DNA of 64,000 bases from Rubinisphaera italica. GTDB taxonomy: Bacteria; Planctomycetota; Planctomycetia; Planctomycetales; Planctomycetaceae. Location: NCBI RefSeq assembly GCF_007859715.1, contig NZ_SJPG01000001.1, forward strand, positions 2,444,728 to 2,508,727, in the 5' to 3' direction. The position numbers were made by a program, and so were the translations under genes. The notes under the pieces are model-generated. The model made no database searches and was not told where the DNA came from. It was given only the letters and a program-made list of their open reading frames with translations. Positions 48,761 to 59,200 of the stretch are shown here, piece after piece; position 1 is the first letter of the stretch, and every line of letters starts with the position of its first letter.

Positions 48761-50140
48761 GTGGCCGAAGGATACATCGTGTCTGAAGAGCACCTCATAG
48801 ATAATTACCGCTTGGTGAATTGCCTCGCGACCGGATCCTGCAGTCAGATCTGGGAAGTCAACGATCAGGAAACTGGCGAACGTTTCGCCATGAAGCTGCT
48901 ACTGGAAGAGGCGTTTAAAAATGCTGAAATGAAGGCGACTTTAAAACGCGAATACAAAATTGCTGCCGGTCTCGATCACCCCAATATCATTCAGGTTTTT
49001 GGCCATGTTCAAACCAAAAAACATGCCTACATGATTATGGAACATTTTGGTGGCCCAAATCTGAAACAGATTATCCGTGGAGATATTCTGGTCATCCACA
49101 TGCGGCTGCGGAAACTGGTGGAATGCCTGTTAATGGGGCTGTCTCATGTTCATGAGAAAGGCTGGCTGCATCGGGATGTAAAACCTGACAATATTATGAT
49201 GACGAAAGCGACGGATGTCCGCCTGATCGATTTTTCTCTTTCCTCGAAAGCACCTTCAGGCCTATCTAAAATGCTGGGGGGGAAATCGAAATCCATTCAG
49301 GGGACTCGAACTTATATCGCGCCGGAAATTGTGCGTCGCAAACTCCCCTCGGCTCAGTCCGATCTCTACAGTTTTGGAGTCTCCCTCTATGAATGTTTGA
49401 CAGGCAGACCCCCTTTCATGGGAACGTCTCCGAATGATCTGTTGATAAAACATATTCAGGAGCCACCGGCGATTCCCTCGGCTTTCAATGAGAACGTCTC
49501 TCCTGAGATGGATAAATTCGTTTTGCGATTGCTGGCCAAAAAGCCCGAGAATCGGCCCGATTCAGCCAGCGAAGCGTTATCTGAATTTCGCAGTGTGAAA
49601 ATGTTTAACGAGGATCCTGAAGCTTATTCCACCGCAAAAATTACCAAAGCGAAGGCAGAGCTCGATGATTCTGTCGCATCAACTTTGGATAGTCGATCTG
49701 ATGCTGAGCGACAACAGCGGATTCGTGATGGATTGGAAGTTGCACCGACACCCAAAAAACAGCCCCCGGCACCTGCTAAAAAGCCGGAACCGGAGAAGAA
49801 AAAAGCTCCGCAAAGACCTCAGCAGCCTGCAAATCAACCTCAGATGCAACCACCTCCGGGTTGGATGCCGGGACAGCAAATGCCGGGTCAATATGCCCCT
49901 CAACCAGGGCAACAAATGCCGGGCTATTATCCCCAGTATCCTAACCAACCCATGCCAGGACAACAGGCTCCACCTCAGGGACAACCGAATCAGCAACAGC
50001 AGCCACCTCAGCAACGTCCGCCTCAACCGAAGCCACCTGCTCCAAATTCACCACCAGCAAAAAAACCGGCTCCGCCTGCCAAGCCACAAGTGAATCCCGA
50101 TGATTTACCATTTGCCGATGAATTGCCTGATTTCAAGTAA
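48761..50140 (+). CDS. Cytoplasmic Ser/Thr protein kinase with Pro/Gln-rich tail
   Basis: A Hanks-type kinase domain spans residues about 15-285. Lys45 in FAMKLL, HRDVKPDN with catalytic Asp139, and APE at 187-189 are present. Two motifs are unusual: the glycine loop reads ATGSCSQIW instead of GxGxxG, and DFG is DFS (157-159). The metal Asp is kept, so activity is possible. The tail (about 320-459) is Pro/Gln-rich, including repeats like PGQQMPG, with no membrane span. Start is GTG at 48761; another GTG at 48779 follows GAAGGA with good spacing and may be the real one. Confidence 0.82.
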   Translation: MAEGYIVSEEHLIDNYRLVNCLATGSCSQIWEVNDQETGERFAMKLLLEEAFKNAEMKATLKREYKIAAGLDHPNIIQVFGHVQTKKHAYMIMEHFGGPNLKQIIRGDILVIHMRLRKLVECLLMGLSHVHEKGWLHRDVKPDNIMMTKATDVRLIDFSLSSKAPSGLSKMLGGKSKSIQGTRTYIAPEIVRRKLPSAQSDLYSFGVSLYECLTGRPPFMGTSPNDLLIKHIQEPPAIPSAFNENVSPEMDKFVLRLLAKKPENRPDSASEALSEFRSVKMFNEDPEAYSTAKITKAKAELDDSVASTLDSRSDAERQQRIRDGLEVAPTPKKQPPAPAKKPEPEKKKAPQRPQQPANQPQMQPPPGWMPGQQMPGQYAPQPGQQMPGYYPQYPNQPMPGQQAPPQGQPNQQQQPPQQRPPQPKPPAPNSPPAKKPAPPAKPQVNPDDLPFADELPDFK

Positions 50141-50255
50141 TTTCGATACGAACATGCTGTGAGACGATCTTTTGTTTTCAGCTGGAATGAGATATTCTCC
50201 TCATTCCTCCTTATGACAACCTTACCAAAATTATATACAAATAAGACTACCGCTC

Positions 50256-51239
50256 ATGACCCTTCGGCCACTGCCATTTGAACGTGAAATTCACGACTTA
50301 GAAGAACGACTGGAAAGTCTGGATGCTCAGCAGGATCCGACACCGGAAAAGCTCGAAGCCATCAAAAATATGCGTGCCGAGATCGTACGTCTGCGTCGAG
50401 AAGTTTTTGAGAACCTCGATCCCTGGCAAATCGTACAAGTTGCCCGCCACGAAAATCGCCCGCAGACACTCGATTATCTCGATCTTGTTTTCGATGAATT
50501 TATCGAACTGCACGGCGACCGCGCCTACGGGGATGATCGAGCGATCGTCACTGGGATGGCGCGAATCGATGGTCGCAAAGTGATGTTCGTTGGCCAGCAC
50601 AAAGGTCGACATCTTAAAGAGAGAACTCTCCATAATTACGGCATGCCGCATCCCGAAGGCTATCGTAAAGCGATACAGAAGATGCAGATGGCAGCCAAGT
50701 ACAATCTGCCGATTGTTACCTTTATCGATACCGCGGGTGCCTATCCCGGAATTGGTTCTGAAGAACGAGGCATCTCTTATCAGATCGCTTACAACCTTCG
50801 CGAAATGTCTCGACTGCCTACTCCGATCGTCAGTGTCGTGATCAGTGAAGGGGGGTCTGGAGGGGCGCTTGGAATTGGCGTTGGGAATCATGTTTGCATG
50901 ATGCAGTATGCTTACTATTCGGTCATCAGCCCTGAAGGTTGTGCGGGCATTTTGTGGAAGCACGCCAAGCATGCCGATAAGGCCGCCCGCGCTCTGAGAT
51001 TCACCGCCAACGATTTACTCGAGTTTGGTGTCATCGACAAAACGGTTCCTGAACCATTCGGAGGAGCTCATCGGAATCATCGTCAGGCGGCGACAAATCT
51101 TAAAGTCGAGATCGTTCAGGCATTGCGTCAGCTCAGCGGCAAAAGTCCACAAGAGTTGATCGACCATCGCTACGATCGCTTCCGAAAAATTGGCATCTTC
51201 GAAGAGGGAGCCGTGGGAGGCAGCGAAGCCGTCTCCTGA
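50256..51239 (+). CDS. accA: Acetyl-CoA carboxylase carboxyltransferase subunit alpha
   Basis: With AccD, transfers carboxyl from carboxybiotin to acetyl-CoA to make malonyl-CoA, the first step of fatty acid synthesis. The coiled N-terminal helix (ERLESLDAQQDPTPEKLEAI) and the crotonase-fold core with DTAGAYPGIGSEERG and SEGGSGGALGIGVG are characteristic. The length of 327 is normal (about 319). It is isolated from accD and from the acyl genes at the left edge. A strong terminator follows at 51278. Confidence 0.96.
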   Translation: MTLRPLPFEREIHDLEERLESLDAQQDPTPEKLEAIKNMRAEIVRLRREVFENLDPWQIVQVARHENRPQTLDYLDLVFDEFIELHGDRAYGDDRAIVTGMARIDGRKVMFVGQHKGRHLKERTLHNYGMPHPEGYRKAIQKMQMAAKYNLPIVTFIDTAGAYPGIGSEERGISYQIAYNLREMSRLPTPIVSVVISEGGSGGALGIGVGNHVCMMQYAYYSVISPEGCAGILWKHAKHADKAARALRFTANDLLEFGVIDKTVPEPFGGAHRNHRQAATNLKVEIVQALRQLSGKSPQELIDHRYDRFRKIGIFEEGAVGGSEAVS

Positions 51240-51277
51240 AATCATCGTCAGAAATTGTGTAACCGAGGAAACATACA

Positions 51278-51309
51278 AAAGCCCAGGATCATTAATGGTC
51301 CTGGGCTTT
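51278..51309. terminator. Terminator after accA
   Basis: A perfect 11-bp stem (AAAGCCCAGGA with its complement) and a 10-base loop, then TGTTATT. Thirty-nine bases past the accA stop and before the convergent gene at 51577. Confidence 0.85.
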
Positions 51310-51576
51310 GTTATTCATCATGGCCAGCCATCCATTCTGAACTTTCTCATTCCGTTTTCGCTTTACAGAAACTTCCATTAATCCAGTGAAAGCCAGAATT
51401 TCAACCGATACCCAACGTCCGATAATGTCCGTTATGTATCATTCGACTGTAAAAAACGCCTAGACATTACGAAGGTAATTTTCGGGGAGTGCGTCTGAAT
51501 GCTCAGTATGAGCCGAATGCGCGACCAGACATGTCGGACAGAATTTTGCCGCAGATAGCAACAGCTGCAATTCGAT

Positions 51577-54342
51577 TTATGAATTGATTTCAGGCAGTCT
51601 CAGGAAGCGATCGAGATGGCCTCGGAAGATTTTATCGACACGCCCAGAACGGATGCCGGTGCGACGATCGCGAACGACTCCTGTCGATCCGGTTTCGTAA
51701 ATCCGAATGATCCGACCTTCGTCAATTGGCCCCCTGCTCTGGTAAGCACTCACGTAAGATTTCATCAGCGGGACAAATCGCTCCTCCAGAGATTGCCGCG
51801 TTCCATCCGAGTGGACTCGCAAGGAAATCATCGAGGGCTCATGAACGAATCGCGCGTTCCATTGTGGACGCTGAATCAACCGGCCAGTTACATCGTGAAG
51901 AGTTTGCACATCGAAACTGATGTCGTCGCTGGAGATATCGGGGTTGAGCACATCCGCTGGCAGCACCTCCACTTGAATCCTCTCGCGAAGTTTTTCATTC
52001 ATGTCGGAAGAACGTCTGGTCAATTCATGAATGCCATTTTCTTCCAACAGATAGGCAGTCGCTCCGAGTCCACTGATATGCAGAATCACACTGTCGTTCA
52101 TTGGAGAGTCTGTCAGCTGATCGGAGATCACTTCGCATTTGAGTTTGAATCGACGAGCCCAGGATTTATACATGGCCGCAACTCGCAGCAATCCTCCTTG
52201 TGAGTCCCCTTTTCGATTTAGCACGGAGATCGAAAGATAGACATCTCCAAACAATGGTGATTCACTATCTTGATGAAACATCTCCAGAAGTTGCGTACGA
52301 ATTTCGAGAGTGGCTAAATCGTCCTGCCCCAATTTGCGAGTCGCTTTGCGATCCGCCAGACGCCAGAGATAATCCAATTTCTTCGCTGCGGTTTCCAGTC
52401 GATGGATCTGGTCGGAAATGAACTCGGCTTCCTCGCGATTATCCCAGAAGCCAGGGATTGCGGTTCTCGCCAGTAGATTCGTTTTTCGAGCTGACCAACC
52501 CATGGATTGTTCTCGCAAATCCTGCACGCGTTCACGAATACGATCCAACTCATCCAACTCGGCAATTTGAAATGGCTCCGGAACCTGTTCGTCATCTTTA
52601 ATTGGCGATTCCACTTCAATACTGATTTGCCGTTGCCGGGCAGAAAGATGAATGATGGAATCTGAAGGGACTTTCCCAGTGACCAGTTTTCGAGCCAGAG
52701 GCATTAGCAGGAGACGCTCAATGACTCGTTTGAGGGGACGTGCCCCGAAGGTTCGGGAATAACCTTCCCGAAGGAGCAGGGGAAAGACATTGGGGGCGAT
52801 TTTGACTGTCAGGTTTCTTCCCGTCACTCCCGAGCGTTGCAAAACGCGATCGACTTCGAGCCGGGCGATTTTCTCAGCGGTATCTTTTGTGAGAGGCCGG
52901 AAGACGACAACGCGGTCGATGCGATTGATGAACTCAGGCCGGAATGTATGACCCAATTCACGATGAATTTCGGTATCCAGACTTTCCTGTTGTTCATTCT
53001 GGCCAAATCCAAATGAAGGTTCCTCCGAAATCTGACCTCCGACGTTGGATGTCATGATAATAATTGAGCGACGGAAGTCCGCGGTTTTTCCCTGACCATC
53101 TGATAGACGGCCCGCATCGAAAATCTGCAGGCACAAATCGTAAACATTCAGATGAGCCTTCTCAATTTCATCCAGCAAAATGATAGAGAAGGGCTGTTTG
53201 CGTACGATTGTCGTCAAGACTCCCGCACGTCCTTTGCCGCCATTGAGCCGTTCAAAGCCGTCGTAAGTGGCGAATTCACTCATATCGATTCGCGAGAGTC
53301 GTTTTGCATCGCCAAAACAATACTCTGCCAACGAGCGAGCCATTTCAGTTTTCCCGACCCCGGTCGGCCCCACAAAGAGCATCACTCCGTAGGGTTTGCC
53401 GGGATCGGTCAAACGAGACTTGATCAACGTGACGATATCGACAGCGGCATTGACCGCTTCGGGTTGCCCGATCACTTTCTCTTCAAAAAATGCACGTACC
53501 TCCTTCAGGTTTAATGGAATCTGATCATCAAGCAAATGAGTCGAGACGCCTGTCGACTTTTCGATGACCGAAAGAATTTCCTGATCGCTGGGAAGTTCAT
53601 TTCCTTCCGTTCGATTGGCCAGAACCTGACGCAAAAGCCCGACGATGCGCCCTGGATTTTCAAGGCCAGCCTGTGAGAATTCCGAGAGTTCAAAAACGCG
53701 ATCGACAAATGCAGAGGTGGGCTTCAAATCGACTTCTTCAATGACTTCGCAGGCAATTTGCTTGGTCAGCTCGTCATCGGCAGCTTTGAGTGTGATCTGT
53801 TGAAAGAGCCTTTTCAGGGCGGGATTCGCAGCAAATCCCTCCTGAAGTTCTTCCTCACTGCTTTCTCCCAGAATAACAATCTTTCCCTGTTCGATATGCG
53901 GGATCAAAGCAGAAGCGACATTGTTATCTGAAGAAGACGATCGCCCGACAGTGGTAATTTCATGAAGAGCGGGAATATAGAGAATGACTTTATTCGGCTT
54001 GGAAATAACTTGGAGAAGGTTCGATAATTGCGTTTCCCATTCCCCAAGATATCTCGTCCCTTTCAGAAACTCCGTCGGGGTGATTTGTACTATCGTCCAA
54101 CCAGTGTCCTGTTCAACCAACTGATGGGCTAGTTCGTAAATCAAGGCCGTCTTGCCAGCTCCCGATTCTCCAGTGAGAACCGCACAACGGGCATTCTCTT
54201 CCAGTAGGATTTCCCGGAGATCCTGTACGAGCTTTTCGCGATGCCAGGCACGAGGCAATTTTGAGAGAACGGCTGAATCTGTGAGGATGGTGCCGAGTGA
54301 TTCGAGCAGACTGTAGTCGCTGCCAGAGAGTTCAGAGGACAT
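51577..54342 (-). CDS. ClpB-like AAA+ ATPase fused to a release-factor-2-like domain
   Basis: Residues about 30-270 are a ClpB D1-type AAA+ domain with Walker A GESGAGKT (58-65) and the pore-loop KGTRYLGEWE (94-103). The Walker B acids are replaced: VILYIPALHEI against the usual VILFIDELH. Residues about 280-570 are D2: Walker A GPTGVGKT (325-332), Walker B LLDEIEKAH (389-397), TSNVGG, FRPEFINRID with the arginine finger near Arg474, and sensor-2 GARPLKR (533-539). The Clp N-domain and the ClpB coiled-coil middle domain are missing. Residues about 595-921 align with RF2 in order: FWDN (632-635), a PCRF-like part, IHELTRRSSDMNEKL for GVHRLVRISPFD, IQVEVLP for SVEVLP, and near the end VVRDRRTGIRSGRVDKIFRG, equivalent to the RF2 region VKDHRTG...GNVDAVLDGDLD. 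GGQ is replaced (VTGRLIQRPQ). Monocistronic. A role on ribosomes or nascent chains is inference. Confidence 0.85.
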   Translation of the reverse strand: MSSELSGSDYSLLESLGTILTDSAVLSKLPRAWHREKLVQDLREILLEENARCAVLTGESGAGKTALIYELAHQLVEQDTGWTIVQITPTEFLKGTRYLGEWETQLSNLLQVISKPNKVILYIPALHEITTVGRSSSSDNNVASALIPHIEQGKIVILGESSEEELQEGFAANPALKRLFQQITLKAADDELTKQIACEVIEEVDLKPTSAFVDRVFELSEFSQAGLENPGRIVGLLRQVLANRTEGNELPSDQEILSVIEKSTGVSTHLLDDQIPLNLKEVRAFFEEKVIGQPEAVNAAVDIVTLIKSRLTDPGKPYGVMLFVGPTGVGKTEMARSLAEYCFGDAKRLSRIDMSEFATYDGFERLNGGKGRAGVLTTIVRKQPFSIILLDEIEKAHLNVYDLCLQIFDAGRLSDGQGKTADFRRSIIIMTSNVGGQISEEPSFGFGQNEQQESLDTEIHRELGHTFRPEFINRIDRVVVFRPLTKDTAEKIARLEVDRVLQRSGVTGRNLTVKIAPNVFPLLLREGYSRTFGARPLKRVIERLLLMPLARKLVTGKVPSDSIIHLSARQRQISIEVESPIKDDEQVPEPFQIAELDELDRIRERVQDLREQSMGWSARKTNLLARTAIPGFWDNREEAEFISDQIHRLETAAKKLDYLWRLADRKATRKLGQDDLATLEIRTQLLEMFHQDSESPLFGDVYLSISVLNRKGDSQGGLLRVAAMYKSWARRFKLKCEVISDQLTDSPMNDSVILHISGLGATAYLLEENGIHELTRRSSDMNEKLRERIQVEVLPADVLNPDISSDDISFDVQTLHDVTGRLIQRPQWNARFVHEPSMISLRVHSDGTRQSLEERFVPLMKSYVSAYQSRGPIDEGRIIRIYETGSTGVVRDRRTGIRSGRVDKIFRGHLDRFLRLPEINS

Positions 54343-54745
54343 GAGCGTGACCGGACCGCCAGGGGCGACTTCAAGAAAACGCGGGGAGATGAGGACCTTC
54401 TGAGTGTGTGAATCGTAGTCATTCGATTATGCGCCAGCTCCCCTGCTCTTTTCAAACCGTAGCGACGGGAATTTGAAAAAGATTTGTTAGATTCTTTCCT
54501 ACGTCTACAGGATATCAGAGTTTTAACAGGTCAATAAAATGTCAGTGGATCTTGATCTCTATGTAAGAAAACATGGTGATTTTCTGGAAATGCCTTATGA
54601 TGTCTGGAAGATTAAGTGCAGTTCTGCGTTACAAAAGTGACAATTCATTTGAGGATTAATCCTCAAAATAAGATTTCTGACAACCCGATTACCAAATTGA
54701 TAGAGGCTGAAAATCATCATTTTGTAATGGGAGGAGACCGTAGCT
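54343..54745. other. Intergenic region between divergent AAA+ and SHD1 genes
   Basis: About 400 bases, AT-rich from 54480 on. Promoters for both neighbours are expected. The RBS GGGAGGAG for the next gene is at 54729-54736. No other element seen. Confidence 0.4.
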
Positions 54746-56074
54746 GTGAGTCAACCGAAAAGTATTAAGTGCAGCAAATGTGGAGCCGCTCTGGGGCTTC
54801 CACAGAGCATTGAACCAGAAATGCGACTCGTCTGCGGAGCTTGTGGACATAAAATGAAAGTCCGGCAGCCGGAACCCGCTCGGGAAGTCGTAGCCCAACC
54901 ACTCTCTCCCCCATCGACTGGAGGAGGAATTTCACCAACAACAGTCATGATTATGGCTCTCCTGTTTGTTGGAGCCGGAATTGGCATTGGGTTCGCGATG
55001 ACTCAATTGAATTCAAACTCTTCAGAGAAACCAGATAACACGTCCACTGTTGCCAGTTCAGACAAAAGCAATCAGAAATCAGATACCGCCGCTGATAATA
55101 ATAGTACTTCCGAAACGAATAAGAATTCCTCGGAATCTCCTTCTCCCCCAGTCACGAAGGCGAATACACCCGAATCTGCTGTTGATAAGCTGGCAAAAGT
55201 TTCCACCGAGGATGTGAAAGCCGCTGCGACGACTTCTGCTAACTCAGGACGTCGCTTTCTTTCGGCTTCAGGTCGTGAGCTTGCTGTCGGCGATTTCGTG
55301 AGTTTTGATGGGGCAGTCGTTGTTATCAAATTGGTCAATAAGGAGCAGAAACGAATTCCAATTGATGAACTTAGAAAGGAAGATCAGGAGTTTGTCTTTA
55401 AGCAGCCTGCAAATTCTCGTGCTGACCTTCCGCCTGAGAGCAAAACTCAGGTTGCCTCCAATAAGGACCTTCCTCCAAGTGGCCCGCCCGGTGGACCACC
55501 TCCCAGTTCCACTGCTCCAGCAATGAATAATCCTAACGGTCCAGATGGACCAGCAGGTCCCCCTGCGGATGCCCCGCCCGGTTATCCGGTCGTCAGAGAC
55601 TGGGTGAATGCGGATGGGCAGCCGATGATTCGTGGTGAATTTGCCGGGATGAAACCAGGAGATCGAGTGATTATCAAACTCCTTTCGCGTGAATGGACAC
55701 CAGTGGAACCGGTCAATGGACAAAATATTCGCCCTTTCCGAGGAGTCTTCTGGGTCTTTTATGAGGAGGCCCCTGCTGGCCCTGGTCAGAAAGGAACCGT
55801 CATGGTTCGTGTGGGTGAAGCAACCATTCCGGGACATTCGCTGAGCTGGATCGATATCCCACTCAACTCCTTTTCGGAACCGGACCAGGAATATCTGGGA
55901 GCAATTGAAGGACTGAGAAATTACGCCTCTGTGCCCAACAACAAATTTCTGCATTTTCAGGTTCCCATTCTTGAGTTGTCCCAACCCGATCAGGACTATG
56001 TGCTTTCGGAACTTAATCCCCGCCCGCGAACATCGCCAGAAACTCCACAACCATTATTTGGTCCACCACAGTAG
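54746..56074 (+). CDS. Zinc-ribbon, single-pass, SHD1-domain protein
   Basis: Starts with GTG at 54746, ten bases after a strong GGGAGGAG. A zinc ribbon (KCSKCGAALGLP... VCGACGHKMKV, four Cys, residues 8-37) is followed by one membrane segment (about 68-90), a Ser/Asn-rich spacer and an SHD1-type beta domain (GRRFLSASGRELAVGDFVSFDG then IPIDELRKEDQEFVF, about 168-215). Planctomycetes carry many SHD1 proteins, which are thought to bind peptides or proteins. A Pro/Gly-rich linker leads to another beta-rich part (about 285-420). Function unknown. Confidence 0.7.
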   Translation: MSQPKSIKCSKCGAALGLPQSIEPEMRLVCGACGHKMKVRQPEPAREVVAQPLSPPSTGGGISPTTVMIMALLFVGAGIGIGFAMTQLNSNSSEKPDNTSTVASSDKSNQKSDTAADNNSTSETNKNSSESPSPPVTKANTPESAVDKLAKVSTEDVKAAATTSANSGRRFLSASGRELAVGDFVSFDGAVVVIKLVNKEQKRIPIDELRKEDQEFVFKQPANSRADLPPESKTQVASNKDLPPSGPPGGPPPSSTAPAMNNPNGPDGPAGPPADAPPGYPVVRDWVNADGQPMIRGEFAGMKPGDRVIIKLLSREWTPVEPVNGQNIRPFRGVFWVFYEEAPAGPGQKGTVMVRVGEATIPGHSLSWIDIPLNSFSEPDQEYLGAIEGLRNYASVPNNKFLHFQVPILELSQPDQDYVLSELNPRPRTSPETPQPLFGPPQ

Positions 56075-56201
56075 AGAGATTCATCAATACGCATTATCGA
56101 ATATTTAGTTCACCATTCCCTTTCGTCTCAGACTATTTTATTCTGACTTTTGGATTCATTAGATTCCAACTCTCACATATAGTCTGAACGAAAGTGAAAC
56201 T

Positions 56202-59200
56202 ATGCGCCGCGTAATCGCAATACCCTTCCTTCTCATCTTTGTTATTTCTTTAACAGCATCTCATGCTGAACCTGTGGTTAAGCAGCCGTTTGTAGATGGT
56301 GGCCCACCTCGTTTTGTTTTGGATAAACGAGGGCCTTCAGGAGTGACGCACGGTTTCGGGTTCTCTCCCGATAGCAGCCTCCTCTATACCGCAGGCGTGG
56401 ATAAAAGTGTCGAGGTCTGGCAGCTTCAACGCGATCCTGCTGCTAAGCCAAATGAATTGGGACAGTTACGATTACTGCAGATCAAATCGATCCCCTGGGA
56501 AATTTCGCGGGGTTATCGTGGACAGATTCTGGCGATGGATTCATCGCAGGATCATCTGGCTATCGGAGGATACGCCGCTCGTACTACGGGCGATATTATT
56601 CTGATCGACCGAAAACTGGGGCAAGTCGAGCAGGCCCTCCCCCCTTCCCGGCTGGATGACTCTTCGAATGGTCATCAGGAAACCATTCAGGATTTGAGCT
56701 TTTCTCCCGATGGTCAATCACTCGTCAGTGTCAGTCAGGATGCGGAAGTTCGCATCTGGCAAGCACCTCGGTGGGAGTCTGTCGTCTTGCGAAAGGGATT
56801 TCCAGAGTATTTTAATCGCTCTCTCCCCGTTCAATTTCTGGACAATCAACATGTCGCCGTGATGGGTGCCCAACAGATTGTGATCTGGGATATTTCTCAG
56901 CCGGGTCAATTCATATATGAAATCTTGCGTGAAGTTAATAATGATGGAGTTTCGCGAGATATTACAGCTATTTCTAAACCTGCAGACGATCAAACCTGGT
57001 TTACCGCTGATCAAAGTGGATTGATTCAGCAGTGGAAAGGTTTCGTGAAGCCTCAACTCGTCCGGTCTCTCCGCGATAAAGGCCCAACTCCAGCAGCATT
57101 GAGTTATACACAGGATGGGCGCTGGCTGGCTGTTGCCAATTTAAACCAGCAACCGGCTCTGGAATTATGGAACCTGAGCCAGTCCCCTGCTCTGTTGGCC
57201 GGTACATTTACAGAGACTGACTTAGACGATCTTCCAAATTGCCGCTTCAGTCCAGATGGGAATTATCTGACAACTCAGCACGGAATTGCAGGAATTTTTC
57301 ATCTGTTTGATTTGGAAGCAGCTCAAAAAGCAGGACTGGACAATCTGCTCTCTGATGAGAACTATCGAATCGACGTGGATCGTCAGAATCAGCTATTTAC
57401 CGAGATCAACTTTGTCGCTCCTGCTCCAGATAATCAGCAGAGGCGTGATTATCAAATGGAGTTGAAGAATGGCAGCGGAAATACATTCACGCTGGATTTG
57501 ACACCACTGCGATTTCGGCGCGATCTGGAACAGCGGGATGTTCAACTTGTTTCCAATCAGCAGACATCTGGAAATTGGACATTCAACGAAAGCTTTCGTT
57601 CCCGGAATGCGAGCGAGAATTCATTGATCAATCTAGAAAATCGTGCACTTGGCCTCAAAACATCAATTGTGCTGGACCGACGAATGCAAGGATTGATGAG
57701 CGATTACTGCTGGATTCCTGCCCCGCCGGAGGCTCAGTCTCAGGAACCAGTAGGAGTCGCGATTGGAACCGTGAGCAACTATGGCGTTTATGTTTATCGT
57801 TTGCCAACGAAGGTTGGCGAGCAGGCTCAACTGGTGCGATACTTTCGGGATCATAGCGACGATGTACTCTCATTGTGTTGTTCACATGATGGCCGCATCC
57901 TGGCTTCGAGCAGTCGGGATCAAACATTGAAATTCTGGAATCTGAGCGGAATCGAAACTTCTGGCCCACTCCAGAATCTCCAGTGGGGAGCTAATTTTGA
58001 TGTGACACAGAATCGACTTCAGGTGACAGAAGTGACCGATGGCGGTATTGCGGCTGGTCGTGGACTTTTGCCGGGGGATCGAATTGTTCGATTGGAATCC
58101 GCGGCTCAAAAGCGATACAGCTCCGATGTTCGCGAAATGCAAAAGATTCTGATGAATCAGGTTGTCTGGGAAGATTTGTATGTCCAGTGGGAACGTGGCA
58201 TTGAAACGTTTGAACGTCGCATCACTCCAGCCTGGGAACCGATCACAACACTCTTTGTCAACGCGAACCTGCACTGGGTTGCCTACACTTCAGAAGGGTA
58301 TTTTAAATCCTCCGCATTTGAAGGGGATGAACTGGTTCAGTATCTTGTCAACCGCGGGCCAGGTCAACCGCCGCGAATTGTCAAAGCTTCTCAGCTTCGC
58401 TTGAAATATGATCGCGGAGGAACGGGAGATCGGTTCTTTGATTTTCTGTTAAGGGAACGCAGTACGAATAGAACATTTCGACTTCTGAGAGAACCAACCG
58501 TATCCAATGCGAGTGACAAACTTGCAGAGGAAATTGCCAAGTTGCCGGAAATGCGAATTCTCAGGCCTTATGTCGGTGAACGCTTTGAACCTCAGGATTC
58601 CATTCCGGCTGAGGTTGAAATTCTGATGTCGGATAAATCGGGATACGAACTGACCGATCTGGTTGTTGATTTGGACGGCATCCCCCTGCCCTCTCCGGAT
58701 GACATTGAAAAAACAGTCGGAAGAACACGCTTGAAGTGGAATCGTATACCGCCCGACCATTGCAGTCCCATCAGTCGATTTCGTGTAAAAGCTGTGCGTA
58801 AGGATGAGGACAACAACACGTTCGACCACCGTCTCTTCGGAGAGGCAAGTGTTGTATTTGCTCCGCAGATCGAGTTGAACCCAGCCATCCGAATTCATCT
58901 CATCCTGCTGGCCTGCAAAGATTATTCGCCAACAGGTGATTACTCACCATTGCTTTTTCCCATAATTGATGCTCAGAGTATCTTGAAAATGTTCAAGCAG
59001 GTTTCACCACATTATCAGCTTGGAAACGTGGAATTTATTTCGAGCCAAAGTTTAGATCGCAATCTGCAGAAAGCAGATGTTGATAACGCCATCAACAGGA
59101 CGCAACAGACGATTTTAAAGCAAGCTGATGGTGATGATTCCCGTAGGGATGTCATTGTTGTTTTTCTAGGTGGGCATGGAGATGCCGTTGATAATCATTT

